Assembly: GCA_963803025.1 (NCBI GenBank)
Contig: CAWDKZ010000013.1
Location: 1 to 64,000 of the forward strand
Source: Bog-793 sp963803025
GTDB taxonomy: Bacteria > Actinomycetota > Acidimicrobiia > Acidimicrobiales > Bog-793
Direction: 5' to 3'
Length of the DNA stretch: 64,000 nucleotides
Shown: positions 53,359 to 63,336 of the stretch, one piece after another
Position numbering within the stretch: the stretch's first letter is position 1
Layout: each line of letters opens with the position of its first letter
The notes under the pieces: generated by a model
The model's input: the letters and a program-made list of their open reading frames with translations, nothing else
The model's database searches: none
Told to the model about the DNA's origin: nothing
Made by a program: the position numbers and the translations under genes

Positions 53359-53883
53359 TTACTCCGGAGCTGGGACGATCGACGCGGTTGCGACGACACC
53401 CGCGATGACGTCGAGACGGATCGCCCCACCCTTCTGGATCGCCCGGGGGGGGTCTGCGACGCCGCCCGACGCGACGAGCTCGTCAACGAGGTCGACGAGC
53501 ACGTCGCCGTGGGTGCAGGCGACAAGGACACCGGGCCCCTCCAGGGAGTTGCTCGTCGCGAGGATGCGCTTCAGCGCGACCAGCCCGTCCGATCCCTCGG
53601 CGAGGAACGGGGCGATCTCGACGAGCAGCCCCGCGCCCTCGGCGATGGCCGCAACCGTCGCGATGCAGCGCTGGGCCGGACTCGCGAGCACGCGGGCGAC
53701 GGGCCCGGCCGCGAGCTCTCGAGCCAGGGCCACAGCCTGACCGTCGCCACGACGGGACAACGGCCGCAGCACGTCATCACCCCGCCAGCTCGAACGAGAG
53801 ATCGCGACGGCGTGCCGGTAGACGAGGCAGGTGCGAACCTCGGGAGCCGAGTTCGCAGCACGCGTCGCGCGATGACGTCGCAA
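53359..53883 (-). CDS. Histidine phosphatase (SixA/PGM-like)
   Basis: About 174 residues. The RHG-type motif reads VYRHAVAISR, LASPAQRCIAT is the family's second segment, and VACTHGDVLVDL carries the second catalytic His. Short phosphohistidine phosphatase (SixA) type. I use the TTG at 53883, 12 bases after the stop of the VIT-family gene, with GGCGGG upstream; the longer frame lies inside that gene. Confidence 0.82.
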   Translation of the reverse strand: MRRHRATRAANSAPEVRTCLVYRHAVAISRSSWRGDDVLRPLSRRGDGQAVALARELAAGPVARVLASPAQRCIATVAAIAEGAGLLVEIAPFLAEGSDGLVALKRILATSNSLEGPGVLVACTHGDVLVDLVDELVASGGVADPPRAIQKGGAIRLDVIAGVVATASIVPAPE

Positions 53884-53894
53884 GGAGAGCCCGC

Positions 53895-54677
53895 CTAACC
53901 CGCGGTGGCACCGACCGCGGCGCCGATACCGTAGGTGATCGCCCCGGCGACCGCGCAGAAGCACAGCGAGCGCAGCGCCGAAAGGACCGGCGAGCGATTC
54001 GTGAGGATCGAGAGCGTGCCGCCGACGACGAGGGCTGCGACGGCGGCTGCCGCGATCGCGATGAGAATCGCGCCCGAACCTGACGAGCCGCCGAGGAACG
54101 CGGCGAGTGGGATCAGCGCGCCGACCGCGAACGTGATGAAGGAGGACAACGCGGCCTGGATCGGAGAGCCGAGCGCGGCCGGATCGAGCCCGAGTTCCTC
54201 GCGCGCGTGTGTCTCCAGCGCGATCTGCGGATCGGCCATCAACGCGTCAGCGATCTTCGCCGCGGTTTCGGCGTCGAGCCCCCGGCTCTGATAGAGGTAC
54301 TCGAGCTCGGCGCGTTCGCTCTCGGGTCTGGTCTCGATCTCCGCCCGCTCGACGTGGAGTTCGCGCTCGAAGGCCTCCCGTTGGACCCGCATCGAGATGT
54401 ACTCGCCTGCCGCCATCGAGAACGACCCGCCGAACAACCCCGCGAGACCGGCCAGCCTCACGACGCCCGGCCCCGGATGGGCCCCAGCCGTACCGAGCAC
54501 AAGTGACACGTTCGACACGAGCCCATCGCTCACGCCGAAGACCGCGGCACGGAGGCCCCCTCCGCGCACGTCACGGTGCGTGTGCTCGACGAAACGCGGT
54601 CCCGACGGCGCGGGCCGCGAGCGAAAGCGCAGGACTTCCTTGGCCGCCGCGAGCTGCCTCGATGACCACGAGGGCAT
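53895..54677 (-). CDS. VIT1/CCC1-family iron/manganese transporter
   Basis: About 260 residues, five predicted membrane helices. GGGLRAAVFGVSDGLVSNVSLVLG and GLFGGSFSMAAGEYISMRVQ are hallmark VIT segments. The cytoplasmic loop ERELHVERAEIETRPESERAEL carries the Glu-rich metal-binding helix. Likely moves Fe2+ or Mn2+ out of the cytoplasm. Start: ATG 54677 beginning MPSWSSRQ; a GTG at 54788 is the alternative. Divergent from a PhoP-like regulator across a PHO box. Confidence 0.87.
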   Translation of the reverse strand: MPSWSSRQLAAAKEVLRFRSRPAPSGPRFVEHTHRDVRGGGLRAAVFGVSDGLVSNVSLVLGTAGAHPGPGVVRLAGLAGLFGGSFSMAAGEYISMRVQREAFERELHVERAEIETRPESERAELEYLYQSRGLDAETAAKIADALMADPQIALETHAREELGLDPAALGSPIQAALSSFITFAVGALIPLAAFLGGSSGSGAILIAIAAAAVAALVVGGTLSILTNRSPVLSALRSLCFCAVAGAITYGIGAAVGATAG

Positions 54678-54793
54678 GGCGCCGAGGTTAGGCCCGACAG
54701 CTGTCCTTCGCAGCAGGAGGGTCCGCTCCCGACGCCCGCCCTTCGCCTGGACCGCATCGGCGAACCCGAAAATTCGCTGCGTCGTCACAATCT

Positions 54794-54826
54794 GTTCACC
54801 CCTGTCTCACCGTCCTGTCACCGGCT
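54794..54826 (+). promoter_or_regulatory. PHO box: three 11-bp direct repeats
   Basis: GTTCACC (54794), TCTCACC (54805) and TGTCACC (54816), spaced exactly 11 bp. This is the actinobacterial PhoP operator format (GTTCACC-like 7-mers plus four variable bases). It sits 50 bases before the response-regulator gene, consistent with autoregulation, and also lies upstream of the divergent metal transporter. Confidence 0.75.
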
Positions 54827-54874
54827 CAGGCAACCATCGCGGGCAACGTTGACGAAGCGGTCGGAGCGTGTGCA

Positions 54875-55636
54875 TTGACGAACGCGGTGGCGACCGAGCG
54901 CGAACAGACCGCATGGCCGCGGGTCCTCATCATCGAGGACGACGAGGAGCAGTTGTTCACGCTCACCATCGGGCTCGGTCGCGAAGGTCTCGCCATCTCC
55001 GGTGCACGCGACAGCACCGAAGCGCTCGCCGCCGTCGAGACGATCCGGCCCGACGTCATCCTCCTCGACGTGATGCTCCACGGGATGTCAGGGATCGACG
55101 TCTGCCGCGCCTTGCGCGACCGGGGGATCTCGACGCCGATCATCATGCTCAGCTCGCACAACGAGGAGCTCGACGTCGTGCTCGGCATCGAGGTCGGAGC
55201 CGACGACTACGTCGCCAAGCCGTATCGCATGCGCGAGCTCGCCGCGCGGATCAGCGCGCAGCTCCGGCGCAGCCAGCCGACGCCTGTCGCCGAAGTTGTC
55301 CATCCGCGGCAGCACGCCGCCGGGCGGGTTCCAATCGTCAGCGCCGGTGGCGTCACGCTCGACACAGAACGACACGAGGTCACCGTCGCGGGCCGCGAGG
55401 TCGAGATCCCGCTCCGCGAGTTTCAGCTGTTGCGCGAGCTCCTCGAGCATGCGGGACGCGTCGTCACGCGCGACGAGCTACTCGAACGGGTTTGGGGCTT
55501 CGACTACGACGGTGATCCGCGCATCGTCGCGACGCTCGTCGGCCGTCTGCGGTCGCGGATCGAGGCCGACCCGGACTACCCGACCCGCATCGTCACGATC
55601 CGCGGGGTCGGCTACAGGTTCAACGACAGGCCCTGA
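54875..55636 (+). CDS. OmpR/PhoB-family response regulator, PhoP-like
   Basis: A 253-residue regulator. The receiver has IIEDDEEQ, phospho-acceptor Asp in ILLDVMLHGMSG, the switch serines SSHN and Lys in DDYVAKPYR. A linker (about 130-148) is followed by a winged helix with REFQLLRELLEHAGRVVTRDELLERVWGFDYDGDPRIVATLVGRLR and IRGVGYRF. TTG start; a GTG five codons in is possible. No kinase gene is adjacent. The PHO box upstream suggests it is, or is controlled by, the phosphate regulator PhoP (inference). Confidence 0.88.
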   Translation: MTNAVATEREQTAWPRVLIIEDDEEQLFTLTIGLGREGLAISGARDSTEALAAVETIRPDVILLDVMLHGMSGIDVCRALRDRGISTPIIMLSSHNEELDVVLGIEVGADDYVAKPYRMRELAARISAQLRRSQPTPVAEVVHPRQHAAGRVPIVSAGGVTLDTERHEVTVAGREVEIPLREFQLLRELLEHAGRVVTRDELLERVWGFDYDGDPRIVATLVGRLRSRIEADPDYPTRIVTIRGVGYRFNDRP

Positions 55637-55682
55637 CGGGCATGCCCGGGGAGATACGACTTTCGCCCTAAGTTGGGGCCCG

Positions 55683-56303
55683 ATGGCAGGGCGCACGGCA
55701 CCCGAGGGCGGCGACATGAACGGGCGGTGCGGTCGTCCGCAATCGGGCGAGGAACTGCTCACACTCGTGAGAACGCGCGCGTATACGAGGTCGGACGAGC
55801 CTTTCCTCCTTGCCTCCGGTGCGACAAGTTACGACTACATCGACATGCGGCGTGCCGTCGCGCGGGGCGCGGACCTCAAGATCGCGGCCCGCGCCGTCAT
55901 CGACCACCTCGCCGCCCGCCAGGTCGAGTACGACGCGATCGGCGGGATGACGATGGGTGCGGATCCCGTCGCCCACGCGGTCGCCCTCGTCGCCGACAAG
56001 GCGTGGTTCTCGATCCGCAAGGGCGAGAAGACCCACGGGAACCGAAGGCGTGTCGAGGGGATCGCCGTCGGGGGACTGCCTGTCGTGCTGTTCGAGGACA
56101 CCGCGTCAACGGGTGGCTCGCTCATGGAGGCCTACGAGGTCGCGGTCGGGACCGGCGCGATCGTCGTCCACGTCTGCGTGCTGTTCGACCGCGGCGATGC
56201 CGCCGCTGCCGCCTTCGCGGCCCGTTCGGTCCCCTACTCGAGCCTGCTCGACTATCGCGACCTCGGGATCGAGCCGATCGCCGTGCGCCCGGCGGGGTCG
56301 TGA
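55683..56303 (+). CDS. pyrE: Orotate phosphoribosyltransferase-like protein
   Basis: About 206 residues, type I PRTase fold. The PRPP loop is VVLFEDTASTGGSLMEA, the substrate-side loop AIGGMTMGADPVAHAVA, and WFSIRKGEKTHGNRR is the flexible catalytic loop. These match orotate phosphoribosyltransferase, making OMP from orotate and PRPP. ATG 55683 is used; ATG 55716 would also serve. No other pyrimidine gene is nearby, so the symbol is provisional. Confidence 0.85.
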   Translation: MAGRTAPEGGDMNGRCGRPQSGEELLTLVRTRAYTRSDEPFLLASGATSYDYIDMRRAVARGADLKIAARAVIDHLAARQVEYDAIGGMTMGADPVAHAVALVADKAWFSIRKGEKTHGNRRRVEGIAVGGLPVVLFEDTASTGGSLMEAYEVAVGTGAIVVHVCVLFDRGDAAAAAFAARSVPYSSLLDYRDLGIEPIAVRPAGS

Positions 56304-56321
56304 TCGAACCAGCCGGACCCG

Positions 56322-57497
56322 ATGGACGCCCTTGACATCGCGATCATCATCATCCTCCTCGCCGCGGCGATCCGCGGCCGGCGCGTCGGAGGTATCGCCC
56401 AGATCGCCGAGCTCGTCGGTGCCATCGCCGGGCTCGCACTCGGCGCCGTGCTCGTCCTCGTCATCTGCCCACGCGTCTCGGGAGGGATCACCAAACCGCT
56501 GATCGCGGTCGTCCTTCTCGTCCTCCCGGTCGCCGTCGTCGTCGCCGGCGTACGCCAACTTGGGATCCGAGCGTCGACCGTCCTGCGACGGTTCCACGTC
56601 GGATTCCTCGACGAGGTCCTCGGCGCGTTGACCGCGATGGCCGGCGTGCTCGTCGTGCTCTGGCTGTTCGCATCCGTCCTCGTGAACAGCCCGCTCATCA
56701 CCGTCTCGAGTGAGATCGAGGGTTCCGCCATGTTGCGCGGCGTGAGTGCGGTGATGCCACCGATCCCCGATGCCTTCTCCGGCGTCGAGCGATACCTCGC
56801 CACGACGGGCTTCCCGCAGGTCCTCGCCAACATCGTCCCCCAGCCCTCCGTACCGGTGCGGCTCGCGACGGAACCCGAGGTCGAAGGGGTGGCGCACGAC
56901 GCGGCAAGGTCGGTGGTGAAAGTCATCGCCTACGGATGCGGCGGCGAGCGCGAGGGCTCGGGATTCGCCGTCGCGGGTGGGCTCATCGTCACGAACGCCC
57001 ATGTCGTCGCCGGAACGAGGGCGATCAAGGTCGCCGCCGAGAACGGTCGCTCGTCGAAGGTCGTACCAGTTCTTTTCGATGCGCGCTTCGATCTCGCCGT
57101 CCTCCGGGTCGTCGTCCCGCTCGGAATTCCACCGCTCGAGCTCGACAACAGCCTGCTCACGCGGGGCACGAGCGCAGTCATCCTCGGCTACCCCGGCGGT
57201 GGACCGCTCGTCGCGCGCGCCGCGGGAGTGATCTCGCTGTTCGCGGCCGAGGGTCGAGACATCTACGACCAGTCACTCACGGTGCGCAACGTCTACGAAC
57301 TCGAGGGATCCGTGCTGCCGGGGAACTCCGGGGGCCCGCTCCTGGCAGCCGACGGCACGGTGTTCGGCGTCGTGTTCTCGCGTTCGACCTCGAACGCCGA
57401 CGTCGGGTTTGCACTCGCCGCCCCCGGTGTCGTGCAGCGGGTCGACGAGGTACGGCTCGGTGCGGGGCCGGCCAGCACGGGATCCTGCATCACGTAG
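56322..57497 (+). CDS. MarP-like membrane serine protease (CvpA + S1C)
   Basis: A 391-residue protein with four N-terminal helices forming a CvpA/colicin-V-production domain (about 1-125), then a periplasmic trypsin-like protease. Catalytic triad: His227 in VTNAHVVAG, Asp257 in ARFDLAVLRV, Ser336 in LPGNSGGPLL. A cysteine in YGCGGE and one in the C-terminal TGSCIT could form the disulfide seen in mycobacterial MarP (Rv3671c), which protects against acid and oxidative stress. ATG 19 bases after pyrE. Confidence 0.92.
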   Translation: MDALDIAIIIILLAAAIRGRRVGGIAQIAELVGAIAGLALGAVLVLVICPRVSGGITKPLIAVVLLVLPVAVVVAGVRQLGIRASTVLRRFHVGFLDEVLGALTAMAGVLVVLWLFASVLVNSPLITVSSEIEGSAMLRGVSAVMPPIPDAFSGVERYLATTGFPQVLANIVPQPSVPVRLATEPEVEGVAHDAARSVVKVIAYGCGGEREGSGFAVAGGLIVTNAHVVAGTRAIKVAAENGRSSKVVPVLFDARFDLAVLRVVVPLGIPPLELDNSLLTRGTSAVILGYPGGGPLVARAAGVISLFAAEGRDIYDQSLTVRNVYELEGSVLPGNSGGPLLAADGTVFGVVFSRSTSNADVGFALAAPGVVQRVDEVRLGAGPASTGSCIT

Positions 57498-57664
57498 CGA
57501 GGTTCGCCCACGCGCCGCGACGACCGCGGATCGCGGGGCCCGCGGCTCCTCTGCGACCGGTGTCCCTCGTGGGCGGTGCCGTCATCGCCTCTCGCGCGCC
57601 GAAAGGTCGCCTCGCGCCCGGGGCGTCCGATCGTGTCGACCGGAACACCGCCCGACGGCCCCGG

Positions 57665-57750
57665 CGGAGGGAGTGGGATTCGAACCCACGGTACGCAGGA
57701 CGTACAACGGTTTTCGAGACCGCCCGATTCGGCCGCTCTCGCATCCCTCC
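57665..57750 (-). tRNA. tRNA-Ser (anticodon CGA)
   Basis: An 86-nt class II tRNA with a long variable arm (GTACGTCC-TGCGTAC region). Acceptor stem GGAGGGA/TCCCTCC, anticodon loop CTCGAAA, discriminator G as expected for serine, T loop TTCGAAT. CCA not encoded. Confidence 0.95.
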
Positions 57751-57792
57751 GGGCGGCGAGGCTACCCGACGCGCCACCCACCGACCTTCCGG

Positions 57793-58275
57793 TCAGGGTC
57801 GGTCGGGCTCGCGACGAGTCGCGAAGAAGTCGGCGAGCATCGCCGCGCAGCGCTCGCCGAGGACCCCGCGCGCGATCGGCGCCTCGTGATTCAGCCGCGG
57901 ATCGGCGAGCAGGTTGTAGAGCGATCCACAGGCGCCCGCCTTCGGGTCTGTCGCGCCGAACACGAGCCGACCGACCCGTGCCGCGACGAGCGCCCCGGCG
58001 CACATCACGCAGGGCTCGAGCGTCACCACCACCGTGCAGTCCGACAGGCGCCAGCGGCCGAGCCGGGCCGCGGCGTCGCGCAGCGCGAGCACCTCGGCGT
58101 GGGCTGTCGCGTCGCCGGATCTCTCGCGCTCGTTGTGGCGGCGCGCGACGACGACACCGCCAGCGACGACAACAGCGCCGACCGGGACGTCACCCTCGGC
58201 TGCGGCGAGGCGGGCCTCGGCGATCGCGAGCTCCATGGCGGCGTTGTCGTCGACGAACTCGGCAGACGGTTCCAT
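57793..58275 (-). CDS. tadA: tRNA-specific adenosine deaminase
   Basis: A 160-residue enzyme that converts A34 to inosine in tRNA-Arg(ACG). Zinc site: His and catalytic Glu in TAHAEVLAL and the cysteines in LEPCVMCAGAL. VPVGAVVV at the N terminus and DPKAGACGSLYNLL are typical of TadA. ATG start. It lies between two tRNA-Ser genes on the same strand. Confidence 0.95.
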   Translation of the reverse strand: MEPSAEFVDDNAAMELAIAEARLAAAEGDVPVGAVVVAGGVVVARRHNERERSGDATAHAEVLALRDAAARLGRWRLSDCTVVVTLEPCVMCAGALVAARVGRLVFGATDPKAGACGSLYNLLADPRLNHEAPIARGVLGERCAAMLADFFATRREPDRP

Positions 58276-58305
58276 TTGGTCCCCCGGTCACCATGCACTG
58301 TGGCG

Positions 58306-58390
58306 CGGAGGAGGTGGGATTCGAACCCACGGTCGGTTGCCCGACACACGATTTCCAGTCGTGCCGATTCGGCCGCTCTCGCACCCCTCC
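58306..58390 (-). tRNA. tRNA-Ser (anticodon GGA)
   Basis: An 85-nt class II tRNA. Acceptor stem GGAGGGG/CTCCTCC with one G-T pair, anticodon loop CTGGAAA on CACGA/TCGTG, long variable arm GTCGGGCAACCGAC, discriminator G. CCA not encoded. The D and T arms are near-identical to the CGA isoacceptor 560 bases away. Confidence 0.95.
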
Positions 58391-58442
58391 AAGAAGCCCA
58401 GACGCTATCGTGTCGCCGAGCTGCGGCGCCCTCGAGCGCAGC

Positions 58443-58538
58443 GGCCGGGTTCTGCGCGACGGGGCCCCGTGAACCGAGTCAGGGTCGGAAGACAGCAGCT
58501 CTCAGCGGACCGCCTCGTGCGCCGCAGGCGACCTGGCC
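58443..58538 (+). ncRNA. ffs: Signal recognition particle RNA, small (4.5S) type
   Basis: The conserved Ffh-binding hairpin reads AGTCAGGGTCGGAAGACAGC then AGC, with the GGAA tetraloop and asymmetric internal loop. Outer arms pair: GGCC at 58443-58446 with GGCC at 58535-58538, then GGGTT with GACCT, and GCGC/GCGC with a bulged G. It lies directly upstream of dnaX, its usual actinobacterial position. Ends are approximate. Confidence 0.85.
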
Positions 58539-58604
58539 GCTGCGCCCGGGGGCGTCGCGTGCTTCGGGCGACGGGCGTACCAACGCAGCCGTAGCATCAT
58601 CGGC

Positions 58605-60443
58605 GTGCCGCGCCCCCGACCGACCCCGACGGCGCAAACCGAACAGGTTCGGCCCTTCCAGTCCCTCTACCGGCGCTTCCGACCCCAGCGGTTCGCGGAG
58701 GTGCGCGGACAGGACCACGTCACGCGGGCGCTTGTCAACGCCGTGCGGGACGGCCACGTCGCCCACGCCTACCTCTTCAGCGGTCCGCGCGGGACGGGGA
58801 AGACCTCGACCGCCCGGATCCTCGCCAAGGCGCTCAACTGCGCGACACCAGACGGCGGCGAACCGTGCGGGACCTGCGAGTCGTGCGAATCGATCACCGC
58901 CGGCTCCTCGTTCGACGTCCACGAGCTCGATGCCGCGTCGAACAACGGCGTCGACGCGATGCGAGACCTCGTCGCCCGGGCGTCGCTTGCGACACCGGGC
59001 CGCTGGAAGGTCTACATCGTCGACGAGGTCCACATGCTCTCGCCGGCGGCGTCGAACACGCTGCTGAAGACGCTCGAAGAGCCACCGGACCGCGTCGTGT
59101 TCGTGCTCGCGACGACCGATCCGCAAAAAGTCCTGCCGACGCTGCGCAGCCGGACCCAGCATTACGAGTTCCACCTCATCGACGAGGACGAGCTTTCGTC
59201 GCTCGTCGCCGGGATCGCTGACGTCGCCGGGATCCACCTCGCCGGAAACGTCCTGCCATCGATCGTCCGGCGCGCCCGAGGCTCGGCCCGTGACGCGCTC
59301 TCCGTGCTCGACCAGGTCGCCGCGGGAGGGACCGCCTATGACGATTCCGGCGCTCTTGCGGCGCTCGTCTCGGCGCTCGCCGAAGGCGACGTCGCGGGTG
59401 CCCTCGTCGCGCTCGACGGGGCCGTCCGCCAGGGTCGCGACCCCGCCCAGTTCGCGGTGGAGATCGTCGAACGATTGCGCCGCGACTTCCTCGTTCTCGT
59501 CGGCGCCGCCGCCGTCGGCGGGACGCCCGGTACGCAAGGCGACTCCGCCGAGGTCGTCACCGCCCTGGGCACGGCCCGTTGCGTGCGCGTGATGGAGCTC
59601 GTCGGTGGGGCGATCGTCGCGATGCGCGACGCCCCGGAACCCCGCATCACGCTCGAAGTCGCCCTCATCCGAGCGGCGAGACCTGAAGCTGACGCCCTGC
59701 CCGAGGCGGTGTTCGACCGGGTCGAACGCCTCGAGCGCCGCCTCGAAGCCTTCGGGTCGACGCCGACGGTGCAAGCGGCGGCGCCTCCGGCCCCGCCCGT
59801 CGCACCAGCGAGCGAGCCGGAAGTCACCACGCCGACACGGGTGCGGCCGGAGCTTCCCGCAACCCGCCGCCCGCCGGAACCGCCCCGAGCGCCGGAACCG
59901 TCTCCCGCGCGCGAGGGGAGGCACGAGCCGCGACCGGACTCTGGCGCCGGTCCGACGGGCACCGACTCGGACGAACGTCCGGACGCGCCGAACCGCGACG
60001 ACCTCGTCACCGCCTGGGCCGACGACATACTCCCGAAGCTGCGCCCCAAGGTGCGCGCCATCTACCAGGCGGGCCGGTTCCTCGGAACCCAGGGACCCGA
60101 CGCGCTCCTCGCCCTGCCAAACGAGGCGCACATCCTCCACGCCGAACCGCTGCGCGTCGAGGTCGTCGAAGCCTTGAGCCGACACTTCGGCCGGCCTGTC
60201 GGCCTACGGCTCGTCGCCGAAGCAAGCACCGCGGCGCGCGCCCCGGCGGGGCTCCCGACGCGACCGGGGCGGCGCATCGCCGGCACGGTGGAGAGCGCGG
60301 TGCGAGACGAGGACCTCGTCGACGAACTCGCGGCCGACGCCGACCCGGAACCGGGACAGACGCCCGAGGGACGACCGCCGTCGAGCACCGACCTGATCGA
60401 GGGCCGCCTCCTCGAGGCGTTCCCCGGCGCCGAGGAGGTGTGA
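58605..60443 (+). CDS. dnaX: DNA polymerase III gamma/tau subunit
   Basis: A 612-residue clamp-loader motor. Walker A SGPRGTGKTSTARILAKAL, zinc module CATPDGGEPCGTCESCE, Walker B VYIVDEVHML, sensor segments LKTLEEPPDRVVFVLATTDP and LRSRTQHYEF. Pro-rich linker about 385-455, then the tau C-terminal domain. GTG start. It overlaps ybaB by four bases (GTGA), giving the conserved dnaX-ybaB-recR operon. Confidence 0.96.
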   Translation: MPRPRPTPTAQTEQVRPFQSLYRRFRPQRFAEVRGQDHVTRALVNAVRDGHVAHAYLFSGPRGTGKTSTARILAKALNCATPDGGEPCGTCESCESITAGSSFDVHELDAASNNGVDAMRDLVARASLATPGRWKVYIVDEVHMLSPAASNTLLKTLEEPPDRVVFVLATTDPQKVLPTLRSRTQHYEFHLIDEDELSSLVAGIADVAGIHLAGNVLPSIVRRARGSARDALSVLDQVAAGGTAYDDSGALAALVSALAEGDVAGALVALDGAVRQGRDPAQFAVEIVERLRRDFLVLVGAAAVGGTPGTQGDSAEVVTALGTARCVRVMELVGGAIVAMRDAPEPRITLEVALIRAARPEADALPEAVFDRVERLERRLEAFGSTPTVQAAAPPAPPVAPASEPEVTTPTRVRPELPATRRPPEPPRAPEPSPAREGRHEPRPDSGAGPTGTDSDERPDAPNRDDLVTAWADDILPKLRPKVRAIYQAGRFLGTQGPDALLALPNEAHILHAEPLRVEVVEALSRHFGRPVGLRLVAEASTAARAPAGLPTRPGRRIAGTVESAVRDEDLVDELAADADPEPGQTPEGRPPSSTDLIEGRLLEAFPGAEEV

Positions 60444-60814
60444 CGGCGTTGACGACACCGTCGGAGGACACCTTCGCCACGCGGATGGAGGCGGTCGAGC
60501 GGCAGCTCGCCGCGGCCGAACAGGTCGTCGGGTCCGAAGACGTCTTCGGGACGGCGGGCGACGGCGCGGTCCGCATCGGGGTGCGCGGTGAGTTCTCGTT
60601 CACCTCGGTCGCGATCGACCCCCGACTCCTTGACCCGGCCGAGACCGAGTTGCTCGAGGATCTCGTGCTCGCGGCCCTCCGGGACGCCGTGGCACGTCTC
60701 GCCGAGCGGCGGCGAACCGCACTCGGCGCCGCGATGTGCGGAATCCTGAGTGGGCTTGTCGCCGGCGACGACGGCACACGGCATGACGTCGACCAGCCGC
60801 CAGCGACCGAGTGA
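60440..60814 (+). CDS. YbaB/EbfC nucleoid-associated protein
   Basis: A 124-residue small DNA-binding protein: GAVRIGVRGEFSFTSVAIDPRLL and LEDLVLAALRDAV match the YbaB core. GTG start overlapping dnaX. It has an N-terminal helix and a slightly long, polar C terminus. Position between dnaX and recR supports the call. Confidence 0.9.
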   Translation: MTALTTPSEDTFATRMEAVERQLAAAEQVVGSEDVFGTAGDGAVRIGVRGEFSFTSVAIDPRLLDPAETELLEDLVLAALRDAVARLAERRRTALGAAMCGILSGLVAGDDGTRHDVDQPPATE

Positions 60815-60828
60815 GTTAGGAGCACACC

Positions 60829-61434
60829 CTGGCGCTCTTTGAAGGCCCCATCCAGGAACTCGTCGACGAGCTCGGCCGACTGCCGGGCATCGGACCGAAG
60901 TCCGCGCAGCGGATCGCGTTCTACCTCCTGCGGATACCCGAGGAGGACGCGTTGCGGCTCGCCCGGGCGATCGTCGAGGTGAAGGAGCAGACCGTCACCT
61001 GCTCGGTCTGTTTCAACATCGGATTGAACGAACTCTGCTCGATCTGCTCGGACCCGAAGCGGGATCCGTCCATCCTCTGCGTCGTCGAGGACCCTCGCGA
61101 CGTGATCGCGGTCGAGAAGAGCAGCTCTTTCCGCGGCCGCTACCACGTGCTTGGTGGCGCGCTGAGCCCGATCGAAGGGGTCGGGGCTGAACAGCTCCAC
61201 ATCCGGGAGCTCCTGGTCAGGGTCGAGCGCGACCACATCGCCGAGGTCATCGTGTGCACCAACCCGAACCTCGAGGGCGACGCCACGGCCATGTACCTCT
61301 CGCGGGCGCTGAAGCCCCTCGGTGCCCGCGTGACCCGCATCGCGAGCGGGCTGCCGGTCGGTGCCGACCTCGAGTACGCCGACGAGCAGACCCTCGGCCG
61401 GGCGCTCGAGGGCCGTCGCGATGTCGACGCCTGA
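60829..61434 (+). CDS. recR: Recombination mediator RecR, CTG start
   Basis: A 201-residue repair protein acting with RecF/RecO. N-terminal helix-hairpin-helix LPGIGPKSAQRIAFYLL, zinc finger CSVCFNIGLNELCSICSD, and Toprim domain VVEDPRDVIAVEKSS to GAEQLHIRELL. No ATG, GTG or TTG occurs between an in-frame TAG at 60817 and the conserved region. The only plausible start is CTG at 60829, with AGGAG seven bases before it, giving LALFEGPIQELVDELGRLPG. The TTG at 60952 would delete the helix-hairpin-helix. Confidence 0.93.
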   Translation: MALFEGPIQELVDELGRLPGIGPKSAQRIAFYLLRIPEEDALRLARAIVEVKEQTVTCSVCFNIGLNELCSICSDPKRDPSILCVVEDPRDVIAVEKSSSFRGRYHVLGGALSPIEGVGAEQLHIRELLVRVERDHIAEVIVCTNPNLEGDATAMYLSRALKPLGARVTRIASGLPVGADLEYADEQTLGRALEGRRDVDA

Positions 61435-61478
61435 CCCGGCGGGAACGAGCATCGCCCTGGCCCGGTAGCCTTCGCGCC

Positions 61479-63043
<1,565 letters not shown>

Positions 63044-63047
<4 letters not shown>

Positions 63048-63265
63048 GCGGCACCCCGGCCGCGGCCGAGCCGCGCCCGCCGTTGGCGGCGCCGCCCGAT
63101 GTGCGGCGGGCGATCGAAGCCGCGGTCGAGGTGGTCTGGCCCCGCGCCGACGAGTCCGTCCCGGCGCCGTCGTCCGGCTGGCCGACGGCCGCCGGCCGCT
63201 CCTGGCGGTTCGCGGACCGCTGGTGGCCGACACCCGTCGAGCTGCGCCGCGAGCACCTCGTCTGA
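63044..63265 (+). CDS. Acyl-CoA carboxylase epsilon subunit
   Basis: A 73-residue small protein with a GTG start overlapping the beta subunit stop (GTGA). SWRFADRWW is the conserved C-terminal motif of actinobacterial epsilon subunits, preceded by a Pro/Ala-rich helix. It stabilises or activates the alpha-beta carboxylase in characterised systems. Confidence 0.8.
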
Positions 63266-63290
63266 ATCCGCCGGTCCCACCCGGTGATCA

Positions 63291-63304
63291 CGAACGTACG
63301 TTCG
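63291..63304. promoter_or_regulatory. LexA (SOS) box
   Basis: CGAACGTACGTTCG, a perfect 14-bp palindrome fitting the actinobacterial/Bacillus SOS consensus CGAAC-N4-GTTCG. It lies 33 bases before the GTG of the Lhr-type helicase gene, overlapping the expected promoter. Confidence 0.8.
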
Positions 63305-63336
63305 ATCAGCGGCAGTCCCCCGTAGAATCTCGTCTC

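Noticed and set aside
54875..56300. A two-component system with a kinase after the response regulator.
   Set aside because: The next genes are a pyrE-like phosphoribosyltransferase and a protease; no histidine kinase motifs occur in the window.
59120..59135. CAAAAAG run in dnaX as a possible programmed frameshift site.
   Set aside because: It lies early in the ATPase domain, so a slip would destroy the gamma form; no downstream hairpin is obvious.
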